Source: Aradus depressus (Eukaryota; Arthropoda; Insecta; Hemiptera; Aradidae). From it: DNA of 64,000 bases. The DNA is taken from contig OY759216.1 of assembly GCA_963662175.1 (NCBI GenBank), positions 34,117,087-34,181,086 of the forward strand, written 5' to 3'. Both the position numbers and the translations under genes were made by a program. The notes below the pieces were generated by a model that saw only the letters and a program-made list of their open reading frames with translations, did no database searches and was not told the origin of the DNA. Below, piece after piece: positions 1 to 9,330 of the stretch; position 1 is the stretch's first letter; every line of letters starts with the position of its first letter.

Positions 1-330
1 GAAGGGTCTCAAATGAGACGCTGAAAATGCTCCGGGGTACAAGAAGGGAGAGTTTCAAGAAGGACAGGCTCACTTTCAATATAAATACAAATATATATAT
101 ATATGGGGCTCTATTTTACAAAATGCTCATCCTGTTGTAAGGTACATTATACGCTTGGTTGAATTTTCAATAATAAAAGAGGAAATGAAAATTAATATTA
201 GGTACAGAAATAAATGTTGAATGAAAAACAGCAATGGCCGATATACAATTGAAAACAACTAAAGAGACATTAACCTACGTAATTATTGCTAAAGTATTAT
301 TTTGCTATGATAACTGGGTTATTTGATATA
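1..330 (-). other. sequence downstream of pol, unassigned
   Basis: AT-rich stretch just 3' of the pol stop in the element's orientation. It has no open frame of useful length, no clear polypurine tract and no match to the LTR at 5372-5644. It may be element 3' UTR, a decayed env-like region, or flanking DNA if the element is truncated. Confidence 0.4.
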
Positions 331-3300
331 TTAATTATTTTGCGAGCCACTGGGACCTGGCTGAGGAGACAGAGGCAAATCGGCACGCTTTGCAAATTTG
401 CGAGGTCTTTGAACATTCTTAGGGTGTACTTTTGTCTTTTTTCTATTTACTTCAATTAATTTAGAAGGAGGGTCATATAATGCTTTTTTGTATCTAGGCT
501 TAGCTTTATTACGGAGGTGTGTTTTAATATATACAGTACCCTCCGGTATATCTACATCTTCTCTATTTGTGTTTAGTCTTTGTGTACGATGTTCCTTTTC
601 TGTGTTTGTTAAATTTTGTATTATCTTCCTAATGAAAGTTAGTTCTTTGTGATAGTCCTCTGTTTTTTGTTCTAAAATGAGGTGCTGGGTTTCCCTATTT
701 TGTTCGATGACACCGAAAACTATTTCATTGGGGGAAAATTTCAATTTTTGGCTGGGTGTATGATTGTATGCTATTAATGCCATTTTTAATGCCTTGGGTA
801 GAGCCATCATTGGGTTTTCTTTATACACTAAATTTAATATTTCAATTAATGTAGCATGAGCTTTGTTAATCATGCCATTAGAGTTATGATTATGGGGTGT
901 TGTCAAATAGAGTTTGGCTCCATTGTATTTTAAAAAGTTCTCGAATCCTTTATTCGCAAACTCTTTGCCGTTGTCTGCTTGGATTTCCTGTGGTACTGGG
1001 AATTCACTTAGATATAATTTTAATTTGTCAATTATCTCATTCGATGTGGTACTAATGAGTTCATAGGCCCAGAGTTTTCGAGAGAAGCAATCAATAATGG
1101 TAAAAATAAGATGATTGCTGTAAAAGAGAGTATCGACTTGAAGTTTTTCGAAGGGTTTTTCCGGAGTGGGTGTTAATTGATATTTCGGTTTTACAGGATT
1201 TCTATCGTATTTAATTAGTTTGCACGTTTCACAATTATTGATATATTTGGTGATATCAGTTAACATTCCTGGCCAGTAATAACTAGTTTTTAAATTTTGG
1301 TAGGTAATGTTAATGCCTCTGTGGCAGGTCTTTCCTTCATGTCGCGCTGAAATTAGATCTTGTTGATCTTCTTTGTTTTCTACATCCGGGTTTAATTTAA
1401 AATATCGCTTAATACGTACGGTGGGATATTGGGATTCTACTACTCCTCTAAAATGTTCGAATATTTGGTCAGATATTCTGTCCTCTAATGTATTTAGTTT
1501 TCCAGAACAGTATACATGGTATGTAGTTTCGGGTTTTAGATAATTTAGACAAGTGTCCTGCAAATCATTAGAAAATGGGTATCTAGTATACCAATTAAAA
1601 CGGTTTTTATTGAAGATTTTAGTAAGTTTATTCTTTGCTGGGTTACCCCTTTCTATAATAATTTGATTAGTGCCAATATTTACACATTTGTTTCTATCTT
1701 CCGATATCCAGACTTGGTCTTGGGAACTTTCTTGCGAGTGGACGGTGATAATGCTCTCGCAATCTTCTTCGCGAATATTAAGGTCCCTAACTAAGCGTTC
1801 TAAGGGGTCTTCGGAAACAGCGGGATCTTCTGGCATATGAAGCTCGTAAGACACTGTATTTTCAACAGCATGTAATTCGTGTGGATTTGGGTTTCTGGAT
1901 AGAGCATCCGCAACAAAGTTAGATTTTCCTTCAACATATTCTATTTTAAAATTATAGTCCGAAAGGAGGCACTTCCAACGAAGCAACTTGGAATTAGGTT
2001 CTTTAATTGAGTGCAGCCACTGCAAAGGTTTGTGGTCTGTTCTTATAGTGAACTTTCTGCCATAAATATAAGGACGGAAGTATTTACAGGCCCAGACTAC
2101 TGCCAATAATTCTTTCTCGATAGTACTCAATTTCTCTTCGTGTTGATTGAGAGTTCGTGATGCGAAAGATACAGGCAGGTCTATACCATTATTTAATTGT
2201 GATAAAACTGCCCCGATGGCATAATTTGAAGCGTCTGTGGTGACAATAAATTCTTTGTCGAAATCGGGCAACTGCAATACGGGGTTATTTTGCAATAAAG
2301 TTTTTAACGTTTCAAAAGCATTAACATAATCTTTGTCTGTAATATCTATCTTAGTATTTCTTTTTAGACGAGAGGTTAATGGTTTCGCGATTTTTGCATA
2401 ATTACGTATCATTTTTCTATAATACCCAGTGAGACCCAAAAACTGCTTGATTTGTTTTTGGTCTCTGGGAATGGGGAAGTTGCGTACTGCTTCCACCTTC
2501 GCCGGATTTGGTGATATCCCTTGTTCAGATATTATGTGCCCTAAAAAGAGTAATTCACGCTTGAAAAACTCGACCTTGTCCAGTTGTAACTTTAAATTGT
2601 GATTTCTCAACAACTCAAAGACAGTTTTCAAATGTTTTAAGTGTTCTTCCAAGTTATCAGAGAACACTATTAGGTCGTCCATGTAGACGAGGACATTGGG
2701 GAGTTTGGCGAAGAGGATGTTCATAGCCCTTTGAAATGTAGGAGGACCATTTTTTAAGCCGAAGGGCATCCTCAGAAACTCGAAGTGCCCTTCGTCTGTA
2801 CTGAAAGCTGTTTTTGGTACAGACTCAGGATCCATTTCTATCTGGTGAAATCCTGAGGCAAGGTCAAGCAAACTGAAGTATGTGGCTCGGCCAATAGAGC
2901 CGAACAAATCTTCTATATTTGGGAGAGGAAAACGATCTTCGACAGTTTTATCGTTCAACTTACGATAGTCGATGACCATTCTTATCTTTTTTTTGCCAGA
3001 TGCATCCAATTTTTTGGGTACCACCCATATAGGAGAATTATAAGGTGAATTGGATACTTGAATAATTTTATTGTTAAGAAGTTTATCTATTTCTATCTGA
3101 ATATCTTTTTTAAATATGTATGGATATCTATAATTTTTTGAGTAGACTGGCAAATCGTCTTTGGTTCTTATGGTATGTCTTAATAAATTGGTAGCGCTAA
3201 GTCTATCCTGTTCTCTTTTTATAATCTCCGGAAATTTACTAACTAATTCAATAATTTTTTGTTTCTCCTCAGAATTCATATGTTCTGTTCTTATCATGTA

Positions 3301-4023
3301 AGGTACTTGTTCCTTTATTTGTTCTAACATTGACCTTTCGGGACTATTGGTCATTACTAAGTCAGATAATTTGTCAGAAACACTGAGGACTTCCTCTACT
3401 TCCATAGGCTCAGGACAAATGGTCATGGCCTCTGGGGAGGTTACAATACATGTTATTCTATTATCTACTACCTTGTTTATACCTTCTTTTATGGTATATT
3501 TAGGTCCTACATTTTCATTAACTAACATGAGACTTTGGTCTCTCGCGTTGCCTTGTATCGGCAAAGTAACAATATTTACTCCTTCTTTTAAATGTAATTC
3601 AGGAGTATCTACTTCAAATTGCAATGGTAATTTTTTATCATTATATTGTAATGTTTTTGTTTGAAAATTTAAGGACATGCTTAGCTTTTGCATAGTCTCA
3701 TGACCTAATAAAACATCGTACCTATTAGAAAATTTATAAATATAGAATTTTGCCGTTAGTGTTATTTGAAATATATTATTTAAATCTAATTGAATGAATT
3801 CGTTGCCTCTTCCTATTCCTGTTGGGGTGTTGAGGGTGAATTCCTCCTTAAATTTTTTGCTACCTGGTGGTACTGATTCGGGGTTAATGTAGTTACAGGA
3901 TGAACCTGTATCCATCAACCATTTTCTACCCATGTTGTCCAGATAGTAGGGCAATGTTTTACTTACTAAATTTATATCTAGTTCTGTGGGCTTACACGAT
4001 CCCGAGGGTCGTTGCCTTGTACT
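331..4023 (-). CDS. pol: Gypsy-type Pol polyprotein (protease, RT, RNase H, integrase)
   Basis: Copies element RNA to DNA and integrates it; probably made as a Gag-Pol fusion by -1 frameshifting. The pol frame stays open upstream through the slippery heptamer at 4023-4029. The first in-frame candidate start at 3954 is only TTG, so independent initiation is unlikely. Counting residues from 3954: protease DTGS at 15-18, RT YMDD at 424-427, RNase H TTDAS near 572 with a second Asp near 640, integrase zinc finger H872, H878, C908 and C911, then core Asp941 and Asp994. The position exactly 36 residues after Asp994, which should be the catalytic Glu of D,D35E, is Asn1030 within SNGMINKAH. If correct, this copy could not integrate by itself. 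There are no internal stops over 1,207 residues. Confidence 0.93.
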   Translation of the reverse strand, partial: STRQRPSGSCKPTELDINLVSKTLPYYLDNMGRKWLMDTGSSCNYINPESVPPGSKKFKEEFTLNTPTGIGRGNEFIQLDLNNIFQITLTAKFYIYKFSNRYDVLLGHETMQKLSMSLNFQTKTLQYNDKKLPLQFEVDTPELHLKEGVNIVTLPIQGNARDQSLMLVNENVGPKYTIKEGINKVVDNRITCIVTSPEAMTICPEPMEVEEVLSVSDKLSDLVMTNSPERSMLEQIKEQVPYMIRTEHMNSEEKQKIIELVSKFPEIIKREQDRLSATNLLRHTIRTKDDLPVYSKNYRYPYIFKKDIQIEIDKLLNNKIIQVSNSPYNSPIWVVPKKLDASGKKKIRMVIDYRKLNDKTVEDRFPLPNIEDLFGSIGRATYFSLLDLASGFHQIEMDPESVPKTAFSTDEGHFEFLRMPFGLKNGPPTFQRAMNILFAKLPNVLVYMDDLIVFSDNLEEHLKHLKTVFELLRNHNLKLQLDKVEFFKRELLFLGHIISEQGISPNPAKVEAVRNFPIPRDQKQIKQFLGLTGYYRKMIRNYAKIAKPLTSRLKRNTKIDITDKDYVNAFETLKTLLQNNPVLQLPDFDKEFIVTTDASNYAIGAVLSQLNNGIDLPVSFASRTLNQHEEKLSTIEKELLAVVWACKYFRPYIYGRKFTIRTDHKPLQWLHSIKEPNSKLLRWKCLLSDYNFKIEYVEGKSNFVADALSRNPNPHELHAVENTVSYELHMPEDPAVSEDPLERLVRDLNIREEDCESIITVHSQESSQDQVWISEDRNKCVNIGTNQIIIERGNPAKNKLTKIFNKNRFNWYTRYPFSNDLQDTCLNYLKPETTYHVYCSGKLNTLEDRISDQIFEHFRGVVESQYPTVRIKRYFKLNPDVENKEDQQDLISARHEGKTCHRGINITYQNLKTSYYWPGMLTDITKYINNCETCKLIKYDRNPVKPKYQLTPTPEKPFEKLQVDTLFYSNHLIFTIIDCFSRKLWAYELISTTSNEIIDKLKLYLSEFPVPQEIQADNGKEFANKGFENFLKYNGAKLYLTTPHNHNSNGMINKAHATLIEILNLVYKENPMMALPKALKMALIAYNHTPSQKLKFSPNEIVFGVIEQNRETQHLILEQKTEDYHKELTFIRKIIQNLTNTEKEHRTQRLNTNREDVDIPEGTVYIKTHLRNKAKPRYKKALYDPPSKLIEVNRKKTKVHPKNVQRPRKFAKRADLPLSPQPGPSGSQNN

Positions 4024-5126
4024 AAAAAAGATTCGAGTCTTTCCGTCAGAGTTGCTATTTGTTGTTCTAACTGTGCTGTTCTACTTGTTTCTTCGTCTTG
4101 GATATGAGTAAGTTCGTATGGGGAAATAAAGTTCCGTGTGTTAGGTCTGTTGGCGGTTCTCATGGACACAGTGTTACTAGAAGTTAGTTGTCTAGGGTTA
4201 ACTTGAGGAGGTCTACGATTAAATGGGTGATTTGGGCCATTGGGTGATTGATACTGACGCGATTGTTGAGCAGTCAAGTTTGGATGATTGAAATTAGAAG
4301 TGTTATTATTAAAATTAGAATAGGGTCTAGGCTGTTGAATAAAATTATTCTGAGGAAATTCTTGTGGTCTCTGCTCATAAAACTGATTAGGGGGGCTTCT
4401 AGGTTGGTAATTAACTGCCTGATATCCTTGGTAAGGATATCTATTTTGTGGAGGAAATGTTCTAGGAGATGTTTTGTAGGCAAAAGGTTTTGACGCTTCT
4501 CTGAGGGTTTGATTATGTTTAAAATATTGATTGATTATGAGGGAACATTTTGTGTGCAAAATAGTTCTTAAGTCATCCAATGTTAAAGGACAGAAAGTCA
4601 TTATATGGTTACTAAGTTGAATAGGTAGGGTCTGATAAACATGATATATGATTTCCGAATCAATTTTTTGCATCAAGCTACATAAAGCTATACCCTGAAA
4701 TCCATCTATTTTTAATCTTACATAAACTAAATTTCTCTGTTCCTCTATTCGGGATAAATATTCTAATGGTAATTCTTTTGGAAGCGGTCTCATAGCATGT
4801 AATTCCGCTTTCAAAATTTCATAGGGTCGTGCATCAGCGAAATTATTTTTTAAAGCTTGGAGCAAGTCAGCAACTGAATTTAAGGTTTTGGTGGAAATAA
4901 ATGTTCTAGCTGCTCCTATTAATTTGGATTTGATTTTTAACAATAATCTCGTATGGTTAATTTCTCTTTCAGCAATGTTCTCACCACAAACAACATCAAG
5001 AATACCCTCAGCTGTCTCTATAAAAAATATTAATTCAGCTGGGTTTCCATCAAAATACTGTAAATGATCATAATCCTCTTTTACCATACTATGGTGAATA
5101 GGAATGGCCTGACTAGGATTAGGCAT
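3978..5126 (-). CDS. gag: Gypsy-type Gag protein
   Basis: Structural protein of the intracellular retrotransposon particle, 382 aa from the first true ATG (5124-5126, protein start MPNPSQAIP). The frame extends 12 codons further upstream but only to a TTG. The N-terminal half is a helical Gag-like domain. The C-terminal third is rich in Gln, Asn, Pro, Tyr and Arg, and no CCHC knuckle is present, so RNA binding probably relies on the basic tail, as in errantivirus Gags. The stop TAG at 3978-3980 lies inside the pol frame, which overlaps it by 46 bases in the -1 frame. Confidence 0.85.
   Translation of the reverse strand: MPNPSQAIPIHHSMVKEDYDHLQYFDGNPAELIFFIETAEGILDVVCGENIAEREINHTRLLLKIKSKLIGAARTFISTKTLNSVADLLQALKNNFADARPYEILKAELHAMRPLPKELPLEYLSRIEEQRNLVYVRLKIDGFQGIALCSLMQKIDSEIIYHVYQTLPIQLSNHIMTFCPLTLDDLRTILHTKCSLIINQYFKHNQTLREASKPFAYKTSPRTFPPQNRYPYQGYQAVNYQPRSPPNQFYEQRPQEFPQNNFIQQPRPYSNFNNNTSNFNHPNLTAQQSRQYQSPNGPNHPFNRRPPQVNPRQLTSSNTVSMRTANRPNTRNFISPYELTHIQDEETSRTAQLEQQIATLTERLESFLVQGNDPRDRVSPQN
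4023..4029 (-). promoter_or_regulatory. -1 ribosomal frameshift slippery site U UUU UUA
   Basis: The minus strand reads TTTTTTA with gag codons TCT TTT TTA, the canonical X XXY YYZ heptamer. Slipping back one base enters pol at AGT (4023-4021), and that frame is open to the pol stop. About ten bases downstream CGACCC and GGGATCG can pair as a short GC-rich stem, though the loop is tight. Gag and pol are in 0 and -1 frames as required. Confidence 0.8.
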
Positions 5127-5350
5127 AATGAGGTCAACCAATATAAACGGTAGAGAAAACAAAACAATAATAAATAAATGTTAAAAGAAATTGAAAGTGG
5201 CCTGTATATAACAATGAAACTCTTACCAGGAATTGACCTAGATGCGGCTTCGTAGATGAGTCAGGATCCCCTTAGCTGAAGGAGTTGAGATTCCAAAGTA
5301 GTCTTCAATATGGAACAATTGGTCACTTATGAAAGTCACTTGCTAAGGTT

Positions 5351-5367
5351 CCTGTTCGCGGGCGCCA
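5351..5367 (-). promoter_or_regulatory. primer-binding site next to the 5' LTR
   Basis: The minus strand reads TGGCGCCCGCGAACAGG four bases inside the LTR end. TGGCGCCC is the usual complement of a tRNA 3' acceptor ending GGGCGCCA. The rest resembles a Lys-tRNA type site but with two extra bases, so the primer identity is uncertain. Confidence 0.7.
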
Positions 5368-5371
5368 GTTA

Positions 5372-5644
5372 TGTTGCGGAAACGCACTTTCAAGTTTTTA
5401 AAAAGCAATTTATTTCAATTAAACACTTTTTATTATGTAATACAGTATAAACTTAATATTAAATGAAAAGTAAAAGTCTATGAGCGAACTATCTTGAATG
5501 GACTCTGAGTAATGAAATATAACGACTGCTGGTGGGTCTGATGTGCCCCCGTATTTATAGGTAGGGAGCTGATGACGTATGAGCCGGTGAGATTAAGGAG
5601 GTGAGCTGCTGTAAGTCGCGTCAACTATTTGGTTCTTAACGACA
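5372..5644 (-). repeat. LTR of the Gypsy element (5' LTR)
   Basis: The inner boundary is TGTTGCGG on the plus strand (minus strand ends CCGCAACA), four bases from the primer-binding site. The outer boundary at ...GACA (minus strand starts TGTCGTTA) is chosen because it gives TG...CA ends and about 273 bp. It cannot be verified without the partner LTR. Inside are a TATA box (5552-5559) and AATAAA signals (5409-5414 and 5429-5434, minus). Confidence 0.72.
5552..5559 (-). promoter_or_regulatory. TATA box in LTR
   Basis: The minus strand reads TATAAATA within the LTR, upstream of the AATAAA signals in transcription order, as expected for a U3 promoter. Transcription would start roughly 30 bases toward lower coordinates. 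Confidence 0.6.
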
Positions 5645-5710
5645 GGATATTTTGTAGTCTATTTATCTATAGGTTGCGCCCCCCCCCCTAAAAAAAAAAA
5701 AAAAAAAAAA
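5645..5710. other. spacer between the two retroelements with poly(C) and poly(A) runs
   Basis: Short AT-rich stretch ending in a run of about ten C and then about twenty A. The A run directly abuts the truncated non-LTR element and may be the tail of an earlier insertion or the target it used. Confidence 0.5.
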
Positions 5711-6868
5711 TGCCTCGTCATACCGTCCTATAAGCCTGCTTCCTGTGATATCCAAACCACTAGAGAGACTTCTACTGGACAGACTAACCTACATCACTGC
5801 ACAAGACAACCTTCTCCCAGACCATCAATTTGGCTTTCGACAATACACCAGTGCCATCGTTTGGTCGATTACATCGCCACCAGCTTTGAAAGAAAAGAGT
5901 TTTGCACAGGCGTATTTCTGGACATTGAAAAAGCGTTTGATCGTGTCTGGCACCCAGGCCTGCTCTACACACTTAAATCTCACCTTCCTCACACATATTA
6001 TTTAATACTTAAGTCATTCCTAGAAAACAGAAACTTTAGGGTATCTGAGGGATCTTCCTCATCACATTTTTTGGAGGTCAAAGCTGGAGTCCCCCAAGGA
6101 AGTTCCCTCAGTCCCCTACTCTTCTCAATCTACACAGCACACATTCCACAACACGACAACACACTACTCGCTACATACGCAGACGACACAGCCATTCTCT
6201 CAACACACTCAGACCCAACACAAGCAAGCTCACACTTACAGGAACATTTACACCAGCTAACAGATTGGGCCAACAAATGGAGACTAAAAATGAATAGAGA
6301 CAAATCTCTGCAAACCACATTTACTCTCAGACACAACACTTGTCCACCAGTATACATTAACAACCAGCCCATTCCTGCATCAGACACTGTCCGATATCTA
6401 GGACTTCATTTAGACAGACGTTTAACTTGGACAACTCATATCAGACTGAAACGCACAGACCTCAAAAGACGATTTGGACGACTGAAATCAATCATCGGAC
6501 GACGATCGACATTATCGCTTGAAAACAAACTTCACATTTACAACACTATACTAAAACCCATCTGGACTTACGGAATCGAGATATGGGGATCAGCCAAAAA
6601 ATCAAACATACAACGCCTTCAGTCATTACAATCCATCATACTACGCCACATTGCCAATGCCCCATTTTACGTTTCTAACCTCACATTACATAATGACCTC
6701 AACATCCCATTTATACCTTCTGTTATCAAGACACGATATCAAAATTTTCACGACAAACTCCATCATCACGCCAATCCACTTATTCTCCAATTATCCACGA
6801 ACACTCTTCCCACAAATCCACCAAGACGTCTAAAGCGGGCATGGCAGAGGGACCTGCTCCAGGACTAG
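5711..6868 (+). pseudogene. non-LTR reverse transcriptase fragment, frameshifted
   Basis: RT of a LINE-like element. The first part (5711 to about 5845, RPISLLP to FGFRQ) and the second part (about 5861-6868) are in different frames, so a small indel near 5845-5862 breaks the protein. The second part is open for 335 codons with RT motifs FLDIEKAFDRVWH, AGVPQGSSLSPLLF, YADD and a typical Jockey-clade C-terminal region (YGIEIWGSAKKSNI, WQRDLLQD). The endonuclease and ORF1 are absent. It cannot make a functional RT. Confidence 0.88.
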
Positions 6869-6991
6869 CCTGGACTCCTCTTCGGTCACGTACCTCAGCA
6901 GTACAGCGTCACACTTGCCACAGCACATCATCACGATCACTAGTGACAAATGTTGTCGTTGTGAATATGTAAATAAATAAATTAAAAAAAA
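5711..6991 (+). mobile_element. Jockey-like non-LTR retrotransposon, 5'-truncated
   Basis: Begins abruptly inside the RT domain (SYRPISLLPVISKPLERL) and ends in a short A-rich tail (about 6970-6991) after a 3' UTR of some 120 bases. Loss of the whole 5' part with retention of the 3' tail is typical of target-primed reverse transcription. I found no target-site duplication with confidence because both junctions are A-rich. Confidence 0.85.
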
Positions 6992-8003
6992 TGGGCGTCG
7001 CGGGACGCACGGCAGTAGCGGAGCTCCTCAGTGATATTTTTGTTGAAAATAAGTTTTGGCTGAAAGTAATTTTAAATTGAAATCATTTCAAATTGAAATT
7101 ATCAAATGATAAAATTGTCCATGTAAATTTATTAGTTTTATAATATATAAAGTAAGAAACATAAATTTTAGACTTAATCTTTTCTATGAATCTTGCACAA
7201 ACAGCGTCTATAGTTGTGCCACATTTATGTTGATACACGTAATCTCTGGTATATAATCTAAGGAGTTAGTCTGCCAAGTCTATATATCAACAATATATTA
7301 CTGTTGTCGTATCTTCCGGAAACCGTCGTCACTGGCTGCTGGTCGAGTTCAACATTAACAGTGGCTTGAAGATGTAGCTTCATTTCGAAAGCGCTCCCAC
7401 ACAGTACTCGACCAGCAGCCAGTGACGACGGTTTCCACCGAAAGCTATGACTACAGTTGATAATCTCTGATATAGTTAACTTCCGATCATTAACCATTCT
7501 CAGTTCAAATGTGACAAAAAGAAACATAATCAATGGCTTAGCCCTCTCTTCTACAAAATTACAATTGAAATCTCCAAAATCAAAGGTCATATTCAATGAT
7601 TGAGTCATATTTATCGATACAAAGCCTGCCAAGATTCGTTCATCCCTTCCCCTCCGGCCACCCCTCCCAAACCTTCATCCGTTCCTAATACCGGTCGGCG
7701 GAGTCGGGGAGGGGGGAGTGAAACTTCCGTTGCCATTTCCGTGTCGTAACGCTTTTACCAACTCATTGCCAGAGAGACCAACGGCACCATAAGGAGATCC
7801 GCTCCAATATATTTGAGAGTAGAAAATGAGATAGAGAGAGTAGTAAAAGCGTGTTTGGTATAAGAAAATCCTGTAACGACCAAATCACATTAATTTTATT
7901 TTTTTCTCTACTTTTACCATTCTTAGTAGAAATCTACCAATAATATAAAAATATTTTATAATTTGTTGCTATGCGATACAATTTAAACATTACTTTAAAA
8001 TAT
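6992..8003. other. intergenic DNA without a supported gene
   Basis: Holds the hairpin at 7318-7436 and a GC-richer patch at about 7640-7810. A minus-strand frame at 7258-7632 (about 124 codons) starts only at TTG and matches nothing I recognise; it spans the hairpin, so I do not call it a gene. Confidence 0.5.
7318..7436. repeat. inverted repeat, 31-bp arms
   Basis: Arms 7318-7348 and 7406-7436 are exact reverse complements (GGAAACCGTCGTCACTGGCT... against its complement) around a 57-bp spacer. Both arms are much more GC-rich than their surroundings. It could be the core of a foldback element or the remains of inverted duplication. Confidence 0.9.
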
Positions 8004-8339
8004 GCAGGGGCGCCGGTAGCTCAGTGGTATGCATGCTAGCCTTCTGAGCTCAAGATCGGCGTTCGAAACCCGACCGAGGCCCTTAGTTTATTTTATCTGG
8101 GAAGTAAAATAAACTTATGCACGCCGTCCTTCGGGTGGGAGGTTAAGCGATGGTCCCGAGCCTGTACGATGTCAGGTACTCGTTAAAGACCCTGCCTTAG
8201 GTGAATAAATATTTAAGGTAGGCAAAATTTAGGACTCCCGCAGTAGAGTAGGGCTCATGTCCACCAGAGTGACAAAAGAGCGCTCTGGTAGTAGGCGATG
8301 TGACCTCGTAGTTAAAGCCCGGGCATGAGTTACAATAAC
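8004..8339 (+). mobile_element. tRNA-derived SINE, full-length copy 1 with target-site duplication
   Basis: The head is tRNA-like: GCGCCGGTAGCTCAGTGGTA holds a pol III A box and GTTCGAAACCC a B box. The body follows with an AGTTTATTTTA...TAAAATAAACT stem and a CGTCC-TTCG-GG(T/A)GG hairpin. The 3' end is GTAGTTAAAGCCCGGGCATGAG. The copy is flanked by the direct repeat TACTTTAAAATAT (7991-8003 and 8340-8352), a 13-bp target duplication that fixes both ends. Other copies: 24608, 26441, 31600, 32589, 51400, 52185, 58691. Confidence 0.92.
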
Positions 8340-8352
8340 TACTTTAAAATAT

Positions 8353-8777
8353 TTCATACGGAAAATCATTGTACATTTTTGAAACGCTAAAACTTTAGTC
8401 GTATTGGTCCTATCTCTAACTTGAGGGCATAAAACTCGTATAAGCAATTAGAAATTTATTAATGAACATTTTTTGATAGGTCTAACCGTTTTCGAATAAA
8501 TCATGGAAACGTCTACAAATATATGTTTCAAAACCACATTTCAGGACGGTTTTCGAAAACATTGAAGTCTGTAGATAGGCATCAACCAGATACCATGATA
8601 GTCCACGATGAGTAATGATAAAAAATATATTTTGGTTGGTTCTAACCTAAATAGCCGAAGACGAAATGGAGAATATAGGTGGTCCTTATGGCAGATTTCT
8701 TATCTTCTGAAAAAAAAATAATAATAATACAGCAATGTCGATAAATAGGGGCACTTCAATTAAAGTAAGAGTACACC
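8353..8777. other. intergenic AT-rich DNA, nothing recognised
   Basis: No open frame with support and no clear repeat structure. Confidence 0.5.
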
Positions 8778-9060
8778 AATAAATAGATTGAAGGGAGAGC
8801 GGAAACATACGTATGAGGAGGGGTGGTGTAAAGTCAATTTTAGAGATCGGAGCACCCTCAAAAGGGCAAAAACAGAAGTTAAGAGACCAGCAAATAAAGA
8901 GGGTTTAAAGCGAGAGCAGAAACTTACGTTTGAGTTGAGGTGTAGCCTCAAATTTAGAGATCGAAGAACACACAAAAACCCAAAAACTGAAGGTAAGGGA
9001 CAACCAAAAATTAATAGGAAAATAAAGATTTCGAAGGAGAGCAGAAACTTACATTCGGTG
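8778..9060. repeat. degenerate tandem repeat, unit 117-125 bp, about 2.4 units
   Basis: The anchor GAGAGC(G/A)GAAAC(A/T)TAC occurs at 8795, 8912 and 9037, with shared flanking words such as TTTAGAGATCG(G/A)AG and CAAAAACNGAAG(T/G)TAAG. Units have diverged by substitutions and small indels. Confidence 0.8.
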
Positions 9061-9089
9061 ACTCGGAACGGCCGATAATAAGTTGAGGA

Positions 9090-9330
9090 TTACGGATAGG
9101 GCAGACCAGGCTGACCCATGGATATGTGATGGCACGGGAACCCCCTCCTCTGTGTCAGTCCTGCAGGGTGAGGGGACTGTCTGTCAGACACATCCTTACT
9201 GAAAGCAAAGTATATAGTCCCCAGCGGGAGAATTTCAACCTTGCGGTGGATATTTCCGAAATTGTATCTAATAACTCCCAAATTACCCAAATATGTATTT
9301 CATTTTCTGCACTTCACAAACCTATTTAAT
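9090..9330 (+). pseudogene. non-LTR retrotransposon C-terminal fragment
   Basis: The conceptual translation contains RLTHGYVMAREPPPLCQSC and SVRHILTESKVYSPQRENF. This matches the C-terminal Cys/His region of Jockey/R1-like elements (LTHg-l.re.pP.C..C....tv.HIL.eC..Y...R). No RT is attached. A related, more decayed piece lies at 49936-50045 on the other strand. Confidence 0.7.

Larger units (their letters stand above)
1..5644 (-). mobile_element. Gypsy-type (Ty3/Gypsy, errantivirus-like) LTR retrotransposon, partial
   Basis: Read on the minus strand the order is LTR (5372-5644), primer-binding site (5351-5367), leader, gag (5126-3978), -1 frameshift site (4029-4023) and pol (4023-331) with protease, reverse transcriptase, RNase H and integrase in that order. 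That order places it in Ty3/Gypsy. Gag has no CCHC zinc knuckle and pol is in the -1 frame, as in insect errantiviruses. The second LTR is not in the window: 1-330 does not match the visible LTR, so the 3' end lies further left or is lost. Both long reading frames are uninterrupted, which suggests fairly recent insertion. One integrase catalytic residue is changed (see pol). Confidence 0.93.

Noticed and set aside
1..330. 3' LTR of the Gypsy element
   Set aside because: Compared by eye with 5372-5644 and no shared words of useful length were found; there is also no polypurine tract next to pol.
3347..3664. 105-codon plus-strand frame
   Set aside because: It lies wholly antisense to pol, which has clear protein motifs; composition is that of a shadow frame.
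7258..7632. Minus-strand frame of about 124 codons as a gene
   Set aside because: Starts only at TTG, spans an inverted repeat and matches no family I recognise; may be chance.
8004..8080. A tRNA gene (and equivalents at 24608, 51402 and 54140)
   Set aside because: A and B boxes are present but the same head is attached to the same non-tRNA body at many loci with target duplications, so it is a SINE promoter.
8778..9078. 96-codon basic frame
   Set aside because: Lies in the degenerate tandem repeat and lacks any recognisable domain.
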